64,000 nt of DNA, taken from positions 124,001 through 188,000 of the forward strand of contig NZ_JAKRGF010000006.1 in assembly GCF_022347685.1 (NCBI RefSeq), given 5' to 3'. The notes under the pieces are model-generated. The model did not search any database. It saw nothing but the letters and a program-made list of their open reading frames with translations, and was not told the origin of the DNA. The translations under genes and the position numbers were made by a program. Below are positions 1 through 9,872 of the stretch, piece after piece. Position 1 is the stretch's first letter. The number at the start of each line of letters is the position of its first letter. The stretch is from Thalassobius sp. Cn5-15. Its GTDB lineage: Bacteria > Pseudomonadota > Alphaproteobacteria > Rhodobacterales > Rhodobacteraceae.

Positions 1-494
1 TGGCCAAGGCACTGTTGGCAGAGGCAGGCTATGCCGACGGGTTCACAACCACGCTGAAACTGCCGCCGCCCTCTTATGCACGTCGCGGCGGTGAAATCAT
101 CGCCGCTCAGTTGCGCGCTGTCGGAATCGAGGCAGAGATCAGCAATCTGGAATGGGCGCAGTGGCTGGAACAGGTGTTCCGCGGCAAGGATTACGGCCTG
201 ACTATCGTCAGCCATACGGAACCGTTTGATATCGGGATCTATGCGCGGCCTGATTACTATTTCCAGTACGACAACCCCAGCTTCCAGCAGTTGATGACTG
301 ATTTGGGCGCGGAGGCGGATCCTGCCAAACGCTCGGCCCTGCTGACAACGGCGCAGGAAACCATCTCCGGTGACTATGTGAACGGCTACCTGTTCCAGCT
401 GGCTTATCCGACGGTCGCCAACGCCAAGGTGCAAGGCCTGTGGAAGGATGCGCCGACGCAGGCCACCGACCTGACTGCCGTATACTGGCAATGA
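1..494 (+). CDS. ABC transporter solute-binding protein, family 5 (3' end only)
   Basis: Only the C-terminal part of about 164 residues is in the window; the frame is open to the left edge, so the start lies upstream. The text has the look of the C-terminal lobe of peptide/nickel (DppA/OppA, SBP_bac_5) periplasmic binding proteins: a GGEIIAAQLRAVGIEAEI segment, then the repeated tail in which residues from the end of the mature protein (ATDLTAVYWQ) finish the fold. It would bind the substrate in the periplasm and deliver it to the two permeases that follow. The gap to the first permease is about 100 bases with the same strand, so this is probably the first gene of the transporter operon. Substrate cannot be read from this fragment. 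Confidence 0.85.
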   Translation, partial: AKALLAEAGYADGFTTTLKLPPPSYARRGGEIIAAQLRAVGIEAEISNLEWAQWLEQVFRGKDYGLTIVSHTEPFDIGIYARPDYYFQYDNPSFQQLMTDLGAEADPAKRSALLTTAQETISGDYVNGYLFQLAYPTVANAKVQGLWKDAPTQATDLTAVYWQ

Positions 495-600
495 TCTGAC
501 GCCTTCGGCGGCTGTGTTCGTGGTCGCTGGAGGATACTTGAGTATTTAGGGAACATTGGAAGAGCGGGGCATCGTGCCCCATCCGGGGGTGGCGGCGCCG

Positions 601-1548
601 ATGCTGCACTATCTGTTAAAACGTCTGGCCTCTCTCGGCCTGAGCCTTGTGGTAGCGTCCTTGGTGATCTTCCTCACTCTGGAGGTGGTGCCGGGCGACC
701 CTGCCGCCTACATGCTGGGGATCAATGCCCAAGAGGATACGCTGGCTGCACTGCGCGAAGAGCTGGGCCTGAATGGGTCGGTGGTGGAGCGGTATCTGAG
801 CTGGGTCGGCGGATTGCTGGTCGGTGATTTCGGCACCTCCTACACCTATCGCACCTCCGTGGCTGAAATGATCGGTGAGAGGCTGTGGATCTCCCTGCCA
901 TTGGCGCTTTATGCTCTGGCGCTGTCGACACTGATTGCCTTCCCCGCCGGCATCTGGGCCGCATCACGGCGCGGATCGGCGGCGGATGTGGGGGTGATGG
1001 GGATCACGCAATTGGGGGTGGCGATCCCGAATTTCTGGTTCGCGATGCTGATGGTGCTGATTTTTGCCATCAATCTGCGCTGGTTTTCCGCCGGTGGTTT
1101 CGTCGGCTGGAACGCGGGACTTGGCGCGGCGTTGAAATCCTTGACGCTGCCTGCCGTGGCCTTGGCGCTGCCGCAGGCCAGCATTCTGGCGCGGGTTATG
1201 CGATCCTCGCTGCTGGATACCTTGTCAGAGGATTTTATGCGCACCGCGCGGGCCAAGGGGCTGAGCCGTGGTCAGGCGCTGCGCCGTCACGCATTGCGGA
1301 ATGCGCTGATACCAGTGCTGACCATCATTGGGATGCAGTTTTCCTTCCTGTTGGCAGGGGCGATCATTATTGAAAACGTCTTCTTCCTGCCGGGGCTGGG
1401 GCGGCTGGTGTTTCAGTCGATTTCTGCGCGTGATCTGATCGTGGTGGAAAGCGTGGTGATGCTCTTGGTCTTTGCCGTCATTGTAGTGAATTTTCTGGTG
1501 GATCTGACCTATGCGATTGTCGATCCCCGACTGCGGGGGCGGCGTTGA
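601..1548 (+). CDS. ABC transporter permease, DppB/OppB type
   Basis: A 315-residue inner-membrane permease of the peptide/nickel ABC importer family. It opens with the typical N-terminal helix and the VVPGDPAAYMLG segment, has about six hydrophobic stretches, and carries the cytoplasmic coupling loop ARAKGLSRGQALRRHALRN, which contacts the ATPase. I chose the ATG at 601 because the protein then begins MLHYLLKRLASLGL, as in the family; an in-frame TTG at 556 would add 15 residues without family support. It overlaps the next permease by one base (TGATG), which points to translational coupling. With the neighbouring binding protein, second permease and fused ATPase it makes a complete importer, for a peptide, an opine-like compound or another small amine; the linked aldehyde dehydrogenase and SDR suggest that the imported compound is catabolised. 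Confidence 0.93.
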   Translation: MLHYLLKRLASLGLSLVVASLVIFLTLEVVPGDPAAYMLGINAQEDTLAALREELGLNGSVVERYLSWVGGLLVGDFGTSYTYRTSVAEMIGERLWISLPLALYALALSTLIAFPAGIWAASRRGSAADVGVMGITQLGVAIPNFWFAMLMVLIFAINLRWFSAGGFVGWNAGLGAALKSLTLPAVALALPQASILARVMRSSLLDTLSEDFMRTARAKGLSRGQALRRHALRNALIPVLTIIGMQFSFLLAGAIIIENVFFLPGLGRLVFQSISARDLIVVESVVMLLVFAVIVVNFLVDLTYAIVDPRLRGRR

Positions 1549-2360
1549 TGCGGAACCTTTGGCTGGGCGGGCTGTTGACCGTGATCTTCGCCGGTATGGC
1601 GATGCTGAGCTTCGTCTGGACGCCCTATGACCCGACGGTGCTGGACATCGCCAACAAGATCAAAGCGCCGACCCTGGCCCATCCTCTTGGCACCGATCAT
1701 TTTGGCCGCGACATCCTGAGCATGATCATGGTCGGCGCCCGCACCTCTATCGCCGTGGCGCTGGTGGCTGTAGGCCTCGGCATCGTGCTGGGCGTGCCGC
1801 TGGGCCTGATGGCAGCAGCGCGCAAGGGTAGCCTGTGGGATGAGGTGATCATGCGCGGCAACGATCTGATCTTTGCTTTCCCGTCGCTGTTGATCGCCAT
1901 CATGATCACCGCGGTTTTCGGCGCCTCGGCGCTGAACGCGATCATCGCGATTGGCATTTTCAACATCCCTGTTTTTGCCCGCCTGACCCGTTCCGGCGCC
2001 CTCAGCCTGTGGAGTCGTGAGTATGTCATGGCAGCCCGTGTGGCGGGTAAGGGCGCAGCGCGCATTTCGGTGGAACATATCCTGCCCAACGTGGCCAACC
2101 TGTTGATAGTGCAAGGCACGATCCAGTTCTCGCTGGGCATTCTGGCAGAGGCAGGGCTCAGCTACGTTGGCCTTGGCGCGCAGCCGCCGACGGCCAGTTG
2201 GGGGCGGATGCTGGCGGACAGTCAGACGATGATTTCCTTCGCGCCGCACATGGCGATGTTTCCGGGGCTGGCGATCCTTCTAACTGTCCTTGGCCTGAAC
2301 CTGATGGGTGACGGCCTGCGCGATCTATTTGATCCCAAACTGCGGAGGGCGCGGTCATGA
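1548..2360 (+). CDS. ABC transporter permease, DppC/OppC type
   Basis: A 270-residue second permease of the same importer. It shows the short N-terminal helix, the HPLGTDHFGRDILS signature typical of DppC/OppC proteins near residue 46, and the coupling loop around MAARVAGKGAARISVEHILPN. About six transmembrane segments are visible. The ATG at 1548 overlaps the stop of the upstream permease; a TTG one codon earlier is also in frame but unneeded. Its stop overlaps the start of the ATPase gene (ATGA), so the three genes form a tightly coupled unit. The family role is well established: it pairs with the DppB-type subunit to form the membrane channel. The substrate is not shown by the sequence. 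Confidence 0.93.
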   Translation: MRNLWLGGLLTVIFAGMAMLSFVWTPYDPTVLDIANKIKAPTLAHPLGTDHFGRDILSMIMVGARTSIAVALVAVGLGIVLGVPLGLMAAARKGSLWDEVIMRGNDLIFAFPSLLIAIMITAVFGASALNAIIAIGIFNIPVFARLTRSGALSLWSREYVMAARVAGKGAARISVEHILPNVANLLIVQGTIQFSLGILAEAGLSYVGLGAQPPTASWGRMLADSQTMISFAPHMAMFPGLAILLTVLGLNLMGDGLRDLFDPKLRRARS

Positions 2361-3964
2361 GCCTGCTGCAGATTGAGAACCTGAACCTCACCATCCACGG
2401 CTTGCCGATCCTGCGCGACGTGTCGTTGCGGATCGCGCCGGGGCGGATTCTGGGTGTGATCGGGGAAAGTGGATCGGGTAAATCTATGACCGCCTTTGCC
2501 ACGATGCAACTGCTACCAAACGGTGCCGTATGTTCGGGGCGGATCACGCTGGCGGGACAGGACATGCTACGCCTGAGTGAACCACAGCTGTGCCAGATGC
2601 GTGGCCGGGATGTGGGTATGGTGTTTCAGGAACCGATGACCGCGCTTAACCCGATCCGCACCATCGGTGATCAGGTGGCGGAAACCATTCTGATCCACGA
2701 ACGGGTCAGCAAGAAAGAGGCGATGTCCCGCGCGGCAGAGGCGCTGACGCGGGCAGAACTGCCGCAGGATCGCTTCCCCCTCAGTCGGTATCCGTTTGAA
2801 CTCTCTGGTGGTCAGCGGCAGCGGGTGGTGATCGCTATGGCCATTGCCCTGCGCCCCAAACTGCTGATCGCGGATGAGCCGACAACCGCGCTGGATGTGA
2901 CCACGCAGGCGCAGATCCTGTCGCTGTTGAAACGGCTGGTGGTTGAGGATCAGATGGGTCTGATGTTGATCAGCCATGATCTGGCGGTGGTGGCGAATTT
3001 GGCCGATGACATTGCCATCATGCAAAAGGGCCGCGTGGTAGAGGCAGGGCCAGCGGCCACGCTGTTTCAGACGATGCAGCACCCCTATTCCAAGGCGCTG
3101 CTTGCGGCCTCCAGTCATCATCCCGATCGTCTAGCAGAACCGCAGGAACAGCCATTACTGACCGTGCGCGATGTGGTGCGGGAATACCGACTGCACAGTA
3201 ATGGATGGTTGGGCGGCACCACGGCCCTGCGGGCGGTGAAGGGCGTCAGTTTCGACATCAAACGCGGCGAAAGTCTGGGGTTGGTAGGTGAATCCGGTTG
3301 TGGAAAATCGACCCTAACACGGGCCATTTTGGGGCTGGAGCAGGTGCAGGGGGGGCAGATCCTGCTGGGCGGCGAACCGGTGTTTGCCGCTAAGGGCACC
3401 AATCGATCCATACGGAGGCGTATGCAGGTGGTGTTTCAGGATCCCTACGGCAGCTTCAATCCCCGTTGGAGGGTGCGCCGCCTGATCGCCGAGCCGATGT
3501 ATCTGTTGGATCAGCCGCCGCAAGGGCAGGCATTGCAGGACGCGTTACTGGAGGCGATGGAAAACGTCGGCCTCTCTGCCGATGATCTGGACAAATACAT
3601 CCACGAATTCTCCGGCGGTCAGCGACAGAGGATCGCCATCGCGCGCGCGCTGATCATCAAGCCCGACCTGATCGTTTTGGACGAAGCGGTCTCTGCCCTC
3701 GATGTGTCGGTGCGTGCGCAGGTGCTCGATCTGTTGGCGGATCTGTCGGATCGCTATGGGCTGACGTATCTCTTTATCAGTCACGACCTGTCGGTGGTGC
3801 GCTCGATCACCGATCGGGTGCTGGTGATGCAGGCCGGCGAAATCGTCGAACAGGGCGATACAGAGACTGTTTTTGATGCACCCCAACATCCCTACACCCA
3901 ACAACTGATCGCCGCTGCGCCAGCTTTGCCAGCCACAGACCCCTCGGCGGACTTACCCTCCTGA
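2357..3964 (+). CDS. Fused double ABC ATPase (DppD-DppF type)
   Basis: A 535-residue protein made of two complete ATP-binding cassettes in tandem, so it replaces the separate DppD and DppF subunits. The first half has Walker A GESGSGKS at 36-43, signature LSGGQRQR and Walker B LLIADEP; the second half has Walker A GESGCGKS at 311-318, signature FSGGQRQR and Walker B LIVLDEA, where the usual Pro after the Glu is Ala. The C-terminal oligopeptide-transporter extension ([12 protein letters not shown]) that ends each half in this family is present. The protein powers the DppBC-type permease pair encoded just upstream, whose stop codon it overlaps by 4 bases. Such fusions are common in alphaproteobacteria, and the yejF homologue at 43754 has the same design. 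Confidence 0.95.
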   Translation: MSLLQIENLNLTIHGLPILRDVSLRIAPGRILGVIGESGSGKSMTAFATMQLLPNGAVCSGRITLAGQDMLRLSEPQLCQMRGRDVGMVFQEPMTALNPIRTIGDQVAETILIHERVSKKEAMSRAAEALTRAELPQDRFPLSRYPFELSGGQRQRVVIAMAIALRPKLLIADEPTTALDVTTQAQILSLLKRLVVEDQMGLMLISHDLAVVANLADDIAIMQKGRVVEAGPAATLFQTMQHPYSKALLAASSHHPDRLAEPQEQPLLTVRDVVREYRLHSNGWLGGTTALRAVKGVSFDIKRGESLGLVGESGCGKSTLTRAILGLEQVQGGQILLGGEPVFAAKGTNRSIRRRMQVVFQDPYGSFNPRWRVRRLIAEPMYLLDQPPQGQALQDALLEAMENVGLSADDLDKYIHEFSGGQRQRIAIARALIIKPDLIVLDEAVSALDVSVRAQVLDLLADLSDRYGLTYLFISHDLSVVRSITDRVLVMQAGEIVEQGDTETVFDAPQHPYTQQLIAAAPALPATDPSADLPS

Positions 3965-3982
3965 CGACATAAAGGATACGCT

Positions 3983-5437
3983 ATGACGGATGCGCTGAAC
4001 TTGTGGTTTGACCCAACAAAATGCCTGATTAATGGCGCGTGGGTGACGCCTGCGTCTGGGCAGACCTTGCCATTGTCGAACCCCTCTACAGGGGAGGAGA
4101 TTGGCGCGATTGCGCGTGGCACTGCTGCTGATATTGATATCGCAGTTGAAGCTGCCACGCGTGCATGGCAGGGCGATTGGGGGCGTGTTGCAGCGGTGGA
4201 ACGGGGCCGCATTCTGCACCGCCTCAGTCAGCTGGTGCTGGAACGGGTGGAGGATCTGGCGCGGATCGAGGCTCTGGATGTGGGCAAGCCGTTGAAACAG
4301 GCACGCGCCGATGCCATCGCGCTTGCCCGCTATCTGGAGTTTTACGCTGGTGCTGCGGACAAGCTGCATGGGGCGACGATCCCCTATCAGGATGGCTACA
4401 CCGTCTATACCCTGCGGGAGGCGCATGGCGTTACCGCCCATATCGTGCCGTGGAATTATCCAATGCAGATCATTGGCCGTTCTGTCGGCGCCGCTCTGGC
4501 AACTGGTAACGCGTGTGTATTGAAGCCGGCAGAGGATGCCTGTCTGACCGCCTTGGCCTTTGCCGATCTGGCGAAGGCTGCTGGCCTGCCGGATGGTGCG
4601 CTGAACGTGGTGCCGGGCCTGGGGGCAGAGGCGGGCGCGGCGCTGAGCGGCCACAGCGGTGTGCATCACGTCAGTTTTACCGGGTCGGTGGACACGGGCG
4701 TGCAGGTCCAAACAGCAGCGGCGCAAAACGTGGTGCCGGTGACGCTGGAATTGGGCGGGAAATCCCCGCAACTGGTGTTTGATGATGCCGACCTGGATGC
4801 TGCACTGCCGTTTCTTGTTAACGCAGGCATTCAGAACGCGGGCCAGACTTGTTCGGCTTCTTCTCGTATCCTTGTTCAACGCGCCGTCTATGATCAGGTG
4901 GTGGACCGAATGGCCGCTCGCTACGGCGAGTTACGTGTCGGCCCGGCGATGGCGGATCTGGACGTAGGGCCGTTGATCTCTGCCAAACAGAAGCGGCTGG
5001 TCGAGGGGTTCCTGTCCCAAGGTGCAGATCTGGAAATGGCCGCGCAGGGTGTGTTGCAGGATGCGCCCAGCGGCGGGAACTACGTGCCGCCGACGCTCTT
5101 CTGCGGTGTAGCGCCTGATCACAGCCTTGCACAGGATGAGGTGTTTGGCCCCGTGCAGGTGATTATTCCGTTCGGCACAGAAGAAGAGGCTGTCGCGATT
5201 GCCAATGGCACGGACTATGGCCTGGTCGCATCTGTCTGGACGCAGAACGGGGCGCGTCAGATGCGGTTGGCGCGGGCCATTCGCAGCGGTCAAGTGTTTC
5301 TGAACAATTACGGCGCGGGCGGCGGGGTGGAGCTTCCCTTTGGTGGTATCGGCAAATCCGGTCATGGCCGCGAAAAGGGGTTTGAGGCGCTTTACGGCTT
5401 CAGCACTCTGAAAACAGTCGCCGCCTATCACGGCTAA
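3983..5437 (+). CDS. Aldehyde dehydrogenase family protein
   Basis: A 484-residue NAD(P)-dependent aldehyde dehydrogenase that would oxidise an aldehyde to its acid in the cytoplasm. The key residues are visible: PWNYP with the oxyanion Asn at 158, the general base Glu at 256 in LELGGKSP, and the nucleophile Cys at 290 in GQTCSASSR. Length and order match the betaine-aldehyde/gamma-aminobutyraldehyde branch, and the GGVELPFGGIGKSGHGREKG end is typical of this group. It starts 18 bases after the ABC ATPase and is followed 22 bases on by an SDR, so the three are likely co-transcribed. Together they suggest uptake of an amine or alcohol, with oxidation to aldehyde and then acid. The real substrate is not determinable here. 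Confidence 0.9.
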   Translation: MTDALNLWFDPTKCLINGAWVTPASGQTLPLSNPSTGEEIGAIARGTAADIDIAVEAATRAWQGDWGRVAAVERGRILHRLSQLVLERVEDLARIEALDVGKPLKQARADAIALARYLEFYAGAADKLHGATIPYQDGYTVYTLREAHGVTAHIVPWNYPMQIIGRSVGAALATGNACVLKPAEDACLTALAFADLAKAAGLPDGALNVVPGLGAEAGAALSGHSGVHHVSFTGSVDTGVQVQTAAAQNVVPVTLELGGKSPQLVFDDADLDAALPFLVNAGIQNAGQTCSASSRILVQRAVYDQVVDRMAARYGELRVGPAMADLDVGPLISAKQKRLVEGFLSQGADLEMAAQGVLQDAPSGGNYVPPTLFCGVAPDHSLAQDEVFGPVQVIIPFGTEEEAVAIANGTDYGLVASVWTQNGARQMRLARAIRSGQVFLNNYGAGGGVELPFGGIGKSGHGREKGFEALYGFSTLKTVAAYHG

Positions 5438-5459
5438 ACAGAGAAAGAGGAGCAGTAGG

Positions 5460-6200
5460 ATGAGACTGGCAGGAAAAACCGCGATTGTGACCGGCGGCGC
5501 CTCGGGCTTTGGTGCAGGGATCGTACGCAAATTTGCACAAGAGGGTGCAAAGGTCATAGTCGCCGATCTGAACATGGATCTGGCCCGTGATGTGGCGGCA
5601 GAGGTCGGCGGCATCGCCGTGCAGGTGGATGTCTCGCGCGATAAAGACGTCGCCGCGATGGTCGCCACCGCTAAGGCCCAGCTGGGCGGTATCGACATTC
5701 TGGTCAATAACGCAGGCATCACCCATCTGCCTACCCCGATGGAAGAGGTCAGCGAGGATGAATTTGACCGCGTCTTTGCCGTCAATTGTAAATCCGTTTA
5801 CCTGACCGCCAAACACGTCATGCCGGTGATGAAAGCTGCAGGCAAAGGTGCGGTGTTGAACGTCGCCTCGACCGCCGGCCTTAGCCCGCGCCCGAACCTC
5901 AACTGGTACAACAGTTCCAAGGGTTGGATGATCACCGCGACCAAAACCATGGCTGTGGAATTGGCCCCAGCAGGCATCCGCGTCAATGCAATCTGCCCGG
6001 TGGCGGGGGAAACACCGCTGCTTGCCAGTTTTATGGGGGAGGATACGCCAGAGGTGCGGGCCAAGTTCCTGTCCACCATCCCGATCGGCCGTTTTTCCAC
6101 GCCCGAGGATATGGGCAATGCTGCCTGTTTCCTGTGTTCGGATGAGGCAGGGATGGTCACAGGTGTGGCAATGGAGGTGGACGGCGGGCGCTGCATCTAG
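5460..6200 (+). CDS. SDR family NAD(P)-dependent oxidoreductase
   Basis: A 246-residue classical short-chain dehydrogenase/reductase. The cofactor motif TGGASGFG is at 11-18, an Asp at 36 ends the second strand and favours NAD over NADP, NNAG follows at 83-86, and the tetrad is complete: Asn109, Ser137, Tyr150 and Lys154 in WYNSSKGW. The start is an ATG eight bases after a GGAG ribosome binding site. It sits last in the transporter/aldehyde dehydrogenase cluster and probably oxidises the imported alcohol or hydroxy acid, or a downstream intermediate. It contrasts with the SDR at 63117, which has lost the lysine. Confidence 0.9.
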   Translation: MRLAGKTAIVTGGASGFGAGIVRKFAQEGAKVIVADLNMDLARDVAAEVGGIAVQVDVSRDKDVAAMVATAKAQLGGIDILVNNAGITHLPTPMEEVSEDEFDRVFAVNCKSVYLTAKHVMPVMKAAGKGAVLNVASTAGLSPRPNLNWYNSSKGWMITATKTMAVELAPAGIRVNAICPVAGETPLLASFMGEDTPEVRAKFLSTIPIGRFSTPEDMGNAACFLCSDEAGMVTGVAMEVDGGRCI

Positions 6201-6335
6201 CGTCCTGCACCCCCAAACGCCCGCACGCGCGTGGATGTTTCGATACAATATAGTTGATCACATCCGCGCGAATCCCCTTTTTTACTTGTGTTTGTTCAGG
6301 TAACAGCGGCCTGTCCAAACCAAAGGAGAGTCCCA

Positions 6336-7358
6336 ATGGGCTACAAAATCGCCGTTGTCGGCGCCACGGGCAACGTGGGCCGCGAAATGCTGAACATTCT
6401 GGCCGAACGCCAGTTCCCTGTTGACGAGATCGTTGCGCTGGCTAGCCGCAAATCTCAAGGCACCGAAGTGAGCTTCGGCGATACCACCCTGAAGACCAAA
6501 GACCTGGACACCTTTGACTTCACCGGCTGGGATATCGCATTGTTTGCCGTCGGCTCCACCGCGACCAAAGAATACGCGCCCAAAGCGGCTGCGTCCGGCT
6601 GTGTGGTCATCGATAACTCGTCCCTCTATCGCTACGATCCGGACATTCCGCTGATCGTGCCTGAGGTGAACCCGCAGGCGGTGCACGAGTACAAGAACAA
6701 GAACATCATCGCGAACCCGAACTGTTCGACTGCACAGATGGTTGTGGCGCTGAAGCCGCTGCACGACCGTGCGAAGATCAAGCGCGTTGTTGTGTCGACC
6801 TACCAATCTGTGTCCGGCTCAGGCAAGGATGCAATTGATGAACTGTGGAACCAGACCAAGGGCATGTATGTCCCCGGTCAGGAAGTGGACCCCAAGGTCT
6901 ACACCAAACAGATCGCCTTCAACGTGATCCCGCATATCGATGTCTTCCTCGACAGTGGCGATACCAAAGAAGAGTGGAAAATGATCGCCGAGACGAAGAA
7001 AATCGTCGATCCGTCGATTAAAGTTACCGCCACTTGTGTGCGCGTGCCTGTCTTCGTCGGCCATTCGGAATCGATCAACATCGAAACCGAAGACTTCCTG
7101 GACGAGGATGAAGCTCGCGACATCCTGCGTGAAAGCCCGGGCCTGATGGTGATCGACAAGCGTGAGGATGGCGGCTACGTCACCCCGATCGAATGTGTTG
7201 GTGATTTCGCCACTTTCGTCAGCCGTATCCGTCAGGACGTCACCGTTGAAAATGGCCTGAACCTGTGGTGTGTCAGCGACAACCTGCGCAAAGGCGCGGC
7301 GCTGAACGCGGTGCAGATCGCCGAATTGCTGGGCCGTGAGGTTTTGAAGAAAGGCTGA
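6336..7358 (+). CDS. asd: Aspartate-semialdehyde dehydrogenase
   Basis: A 340-residue enzyme of the aspartate pathway: it reduces aspartyl-4-phosphate to aspartate semialdehyde with NADPH, leading to lysine/diaminopimelate, threonine and methionine. The N-terminal GATGNVG at 9-15 binds NADP, and the catalytic Cys is at 130 in ANPNCSTAQ. The start at 6336 is preceded by AAAGGAGAG with good spacing; an in-frame ATG at 6288 would add 16 residues unlike the family. Codon use here is even and strongly biased, as in well expressed housekeeping genes. The gene stands alone between the catabolic operon and a strong terminator. Confidence 0.97.
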   Translation: MGYKIAVVGATGNVGREMLNILAERQFPVDEIVALASRKSQGTEVSFGDTTLKTKDLDTFDFTGWDIALFAVGSTATKEYAPKAAASGCVVIDNSSLYRYDPDIPLIVPEVNPQAVHEYKNKNIIANPNCSTAQMVVALKPLHDRAKIKRVVVSTYQSVSGSGKDAIDELWNQTKGMYVPGQEVDPKVYTKQIAFNVIPHIDVFLDSGDTKEEWKMIAETKKIVDPSIKVTATCVRVPVFVGHSESINIETEDFLDEDEARDILRESPGLMVIDKREDGGYVTPIECVGDFATFVSRIRQDVTVENGLNLWCVSDNLRKGAALNAVQIAELLGREVLKKG

Positions 7359-7378
7359 CTTGCAGTCTGACCAAATAG

Positions 7379-7406
7379 AAAAGGGCGCCCATTGCGGCGC
7401 CCTTTT
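7379..7406 (+). terminator. Rho-independent terminator after asd
   Basis: A perfect 11-bp stem (AAAAGGGCGCC, 7379-7389, with GGCGCCCTTTT, 7396-7406) around a six-base loop. The stem itself ends in a T run on the plus strand and begins with an A run, so it can also serve the minus-strand zapE gene that ends at 7431. Confidence 0.9.
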
Positions 7407-7430
7407 GCGTTTCAAGAATGTGCGCTGAGG

Positions 7431-8492
7431 TCAGTCTTGCTGCCCCCAACTGGCAGATTGCATTTCGCGCAACCGGCTGGCGGTACGTTCAAATTCAAAA
7501 ACGCCTTCGCCCTCGATATACAGGCTCTCTGGCTCATCGGCGGCGGATACGATCAGTTTGGTGCCCGCTTCATAGAGGGCATCAATCAAGGTTACGAACC
7601 GTTTCGCCTCATTGAAGTTTGATCGACCAAGGCGCGGAATATCCTCCAGGATCAAGACCTTCACGTTTTCCGCTAACGCCAGATAATCGCCCGCGCCCAA
7701 CATCTTGCCACAGAGGTCATAGAAGCTGGCGCGCGCCACACCATTGCGGAACTGCGGAATTTCCACCTCGCGCCCCTTCACGGTCAGGATCAGCGGCCCA
7801 GCTGGTCCGCCGGTCAGATGCTCCCAAACCTCGCGGATTTTCTGGCGGCTGGTGTCATTGATAGGGGCGAAATACACCTCTTCGCCGGCCAAACGGTTCT
7901 GGCGGTAGTCATTTGGGCTGACCAATTCCCAAACACACATCTTTTCCTTCAGTATTTCGATGAAAGGCAGAAACAGCTGGCGGTTCAGCCCGTTTTTATA
8001 CAGGTCATCAGGCACGCGGTTTGAGGTTGTCACGACGACCACACCGGCGTTGAACAGAATTTCAAACAACCGACCCACAATCATTGCATCGGTGATGTCG
8101 GTAATCTGCATTTCGTCAAAGGCCAGTACCTTCACCTCTTTGGCGACCTGCGTAGCCACGGGGGCCAGGCTGTCTTCGACTCCGTCTTGCCGTGCTTTGT
8201 GCATGGCGGTGTGGATTTCCTGCATGAAGGCATGAAAATGCACCCGCCGCGCAGGCACGTCCAGCTGATCAACGAACATATCCATCAGCATAGACTTGCC
8301 ACGCCCAACACCGCCCCACAGGTACAGCCCCATTGGCGGCGGTGGCGCCTTGCGGAAGAAGCTTTTCTTCACCGGCTGAGCCAGTTCTGTACGGATGCGT
8401 TCAAATTCCGGCAGCACAGCTTCTTGCGCAGGGTCGGGGGTAATGTCACCTGTGGCGACACGTTGGGTGTAAAGGTCGATTAAACTGCTCAT
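7431..8492 (-). CDS. zapE: Cell division protein ZapE / AFG1-like ATPase
   Basis: A 353-residue P-loop ATPase of the AFG1/ZapE family. The Walker A motif GGVGRGKS is at 60-67 and Walker B with FDE at 125-127; the LYLWGGVGRGKSMLMD and FDEMQITDITDAM stretches are family hallmarks, as is the TSNRVPDDLYKNGLNR segment (sensor 1). In E. coli ZapE affects Z-ring stability; in mitochondria AFG1 homologues act in protein quality control. I place the start at the ATG at 8492 (MSSLIDLYTQRV), since the open frame continues another 179 codons upstream over non-coding-looking sequence and into the divergent MFS gene. It is transcribed towards asd and shares the terminator. Confidence 0.93.
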   Translation of the reverse strand: MSSLIDLYTQRVATGDITPDPAQEAVLPEFERIRTELAQPVKKSFFRKAPPPPMGLYLWGGVGRGKSMLMDMFVDQLDVPARRVHFHAFMQEIHTAMHKARQDGVEDSLAPVATQVAKEVKVLAFDEMQITDITDAMIVGRLFEILFNAGVVVVTTSNRVPDDLYKNGLNRQLFLPFIEILKEKMCVWELVSPNDYRQNRLAGEEVYFAPINDTSRQKIREVWEHLTGGPAGPLILTVKGREVEIPQFRNGVARASFYDLCGKMLGAGDYLALAENVKVLILEDIPRLGRSNFNEAKRFVTLIDALYEAGTKLIVSAADEPESLYIEGEGVFEFERTASRLREMQSASWGQQD

Positions 8493-8633
8493 ACTATCGC
8501 TGATAGCGAATTGAGCCGCGCCGGAAAAGGGGCGGCGCACCTGCGCCGTGCGTTTGGTGTTCGACCGCATACAATCTATCGTGTAGTGGAGTCGTGCGCG
8601 GCGTAGCCCGTCACGCCTGATGTTGAGGATCCA

Positions 8634-9872
8634 ATGACCAAATCCAGCCCCTTGTTCACACCCGTTCTGATCGCGGGCTGTCTGATCATCATGATCAGCT
8701 TTGCAATCCGTGCCTCCTTCGGTGTGTTCCAGATCCCCATCGCGGAGGAACTCGGCTGGATGCGAGCAGAATTCAGTCTGGCGATTGCAATTCAGAACCT
8801 TGCGTGGGGCTTCGGGCAGCCGATTTTTGGGGCGATTTCGGAAAAGATGGGTGACCGCAAGGCGATCTTCTTCGGCGCTATCCTTTATGCGCTGGGACTG
8901 GTTGCATCGTCGGCGGCAGTGACGCCGGGGGCGATGCAGGCCTATGAGGTGCTGGTGGGTTTTGGCATCGCAGGAACCGGTTTCGGGGTGATTTTGGCCG
9001 TCGTCGGTCGTGCCGCAACGGATGAACACCGCGCCATGGCGATGGCGATCGCCACCGCGGCGGGATCAGCAGGGCAGGTCATCGGTGCACCTTTGGCAGA
9101 ATGGTTGCTGGGTGTGATGTCGTGGCAGGGTGTGTTCCTGACCTTCGCCGCGCTGATCCTCGCGGTGCTGCTGACCCTGCCGATGATGCGCGCGCCGGAG
9201 GCGGCAAAACAGGTCGAAGCGGCGGAGAAGATGAGCGTGATCCTGGCCCGCGCTTTCCGGGATCCCAGCTACACGATGATCTTTCTCGGGTTTTTCAGCT
9301 GTGGCTATCAACTGGGCTTCATGACCGCGCATTTTCCTGCCTTTGTGACCGAAATCTGTGGTCCTATTCTGGCCGGTAGCTTGCTGCACACGGTGGGCAT
9401 CACCACCACATCGGCGCTGGGGGCAGTGGCCATTTCGCTGATTGGTCTGAGCAATATCGGCGGCACTATTCTGGCAGGCTGGTTGAGCAATAGGTTTGCC
9501 AAAAAGAACCTGCTGGCGCTGATATACGCGCTGCGCACGGTGATCTCTTGTGTCTTCATTCTGGTGCCGATGACACCTGAAACGGTTCTGCTGTTTGCGG
9601 TCAGCATGGGGGCGCTGTGGTTGGCGACCGTACCGTTGACATCCGGCCTTGTCGCGCATCTATACGGGCTGCAATATATGGGCACGCTTTATGGTATCGT
9701 GTTTTTTAGCCATCAGGTCGGCAGCTTCTTGGGAGTTTGGCTGGGCGGACGGATGTATGATACCTATGGAACATACGATGCCGTATGGTGGGTGGGCGTT
9801 GGTGTTGGCGCGTTTTCAGCGCTGATTCACCTGCCAGTTCGTGAAAACCGACAGGCGCCTTTAGCAGCTTAG
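8634..9872 (+). CDS. MFS transporter
   Basis: A 412-residue major facilitator with about 12 hydrophobic segments. The loop between helices 2 and 3 carries GAISEKMGDRKA, the MFS signature (G-x-x-x-D-R-x), and a shorter copy, LAGWLSNRFAKKN, lies in the second half, as expected for the pseudo-repeat. The overall pattern recalls the oxalate/formate antiporter-like and monocarboxylate subgroups. The start is an ATG at 8634 after GAGGATCC. Its stop overlaps by 4 bases the stop of the convergent ornithine-cyclodeaminase-like gene. Substrate unknown; transport of an organic acid is a guess from family resemblance. Confidence 0.9.
   Translation: MTKSSPLFTPVLIAGCLIIMISFAIRASFGVFQIPIAEELGWMRAEFSLAIAIQNLAWGFGQPIFGAISEKMGDRKAIFFGAILYALGLVASSAAVTPGAMQAYEVLVGFGIAGTGFGVILAVVGRAATDEHRAMAMAIATAAGSAGQVIGAPLAEWLLGVMSWQGVFLTFAALILAVLLTLPMMRAPEAAKQVEAAEKMSVILARAFRDPSYTMIFLGFFSCGYQLGFMTAHFPAFVTEICGPILAGSLLHTVGITTTSALGAVAISLIGLSNIGGTILAGWLSNRFAKKNLLALIYALRTVISCVFILVPMTPETVLLFAVSMGALWLATVPLTSGLVAHLYGLQYMGTLYGIVFFSHQVGSFLGVWLGGRMYDTYGTYDAVWWVGVGVGAFSALIHLPVRENRQAPLAA

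Noticed and set aside
8493-9029. N-terminal extension of zapE over 179 codons
   Set aside because: It runs antisense to the MFS gene, and the family length and a good ATG at 8492 support the short form.
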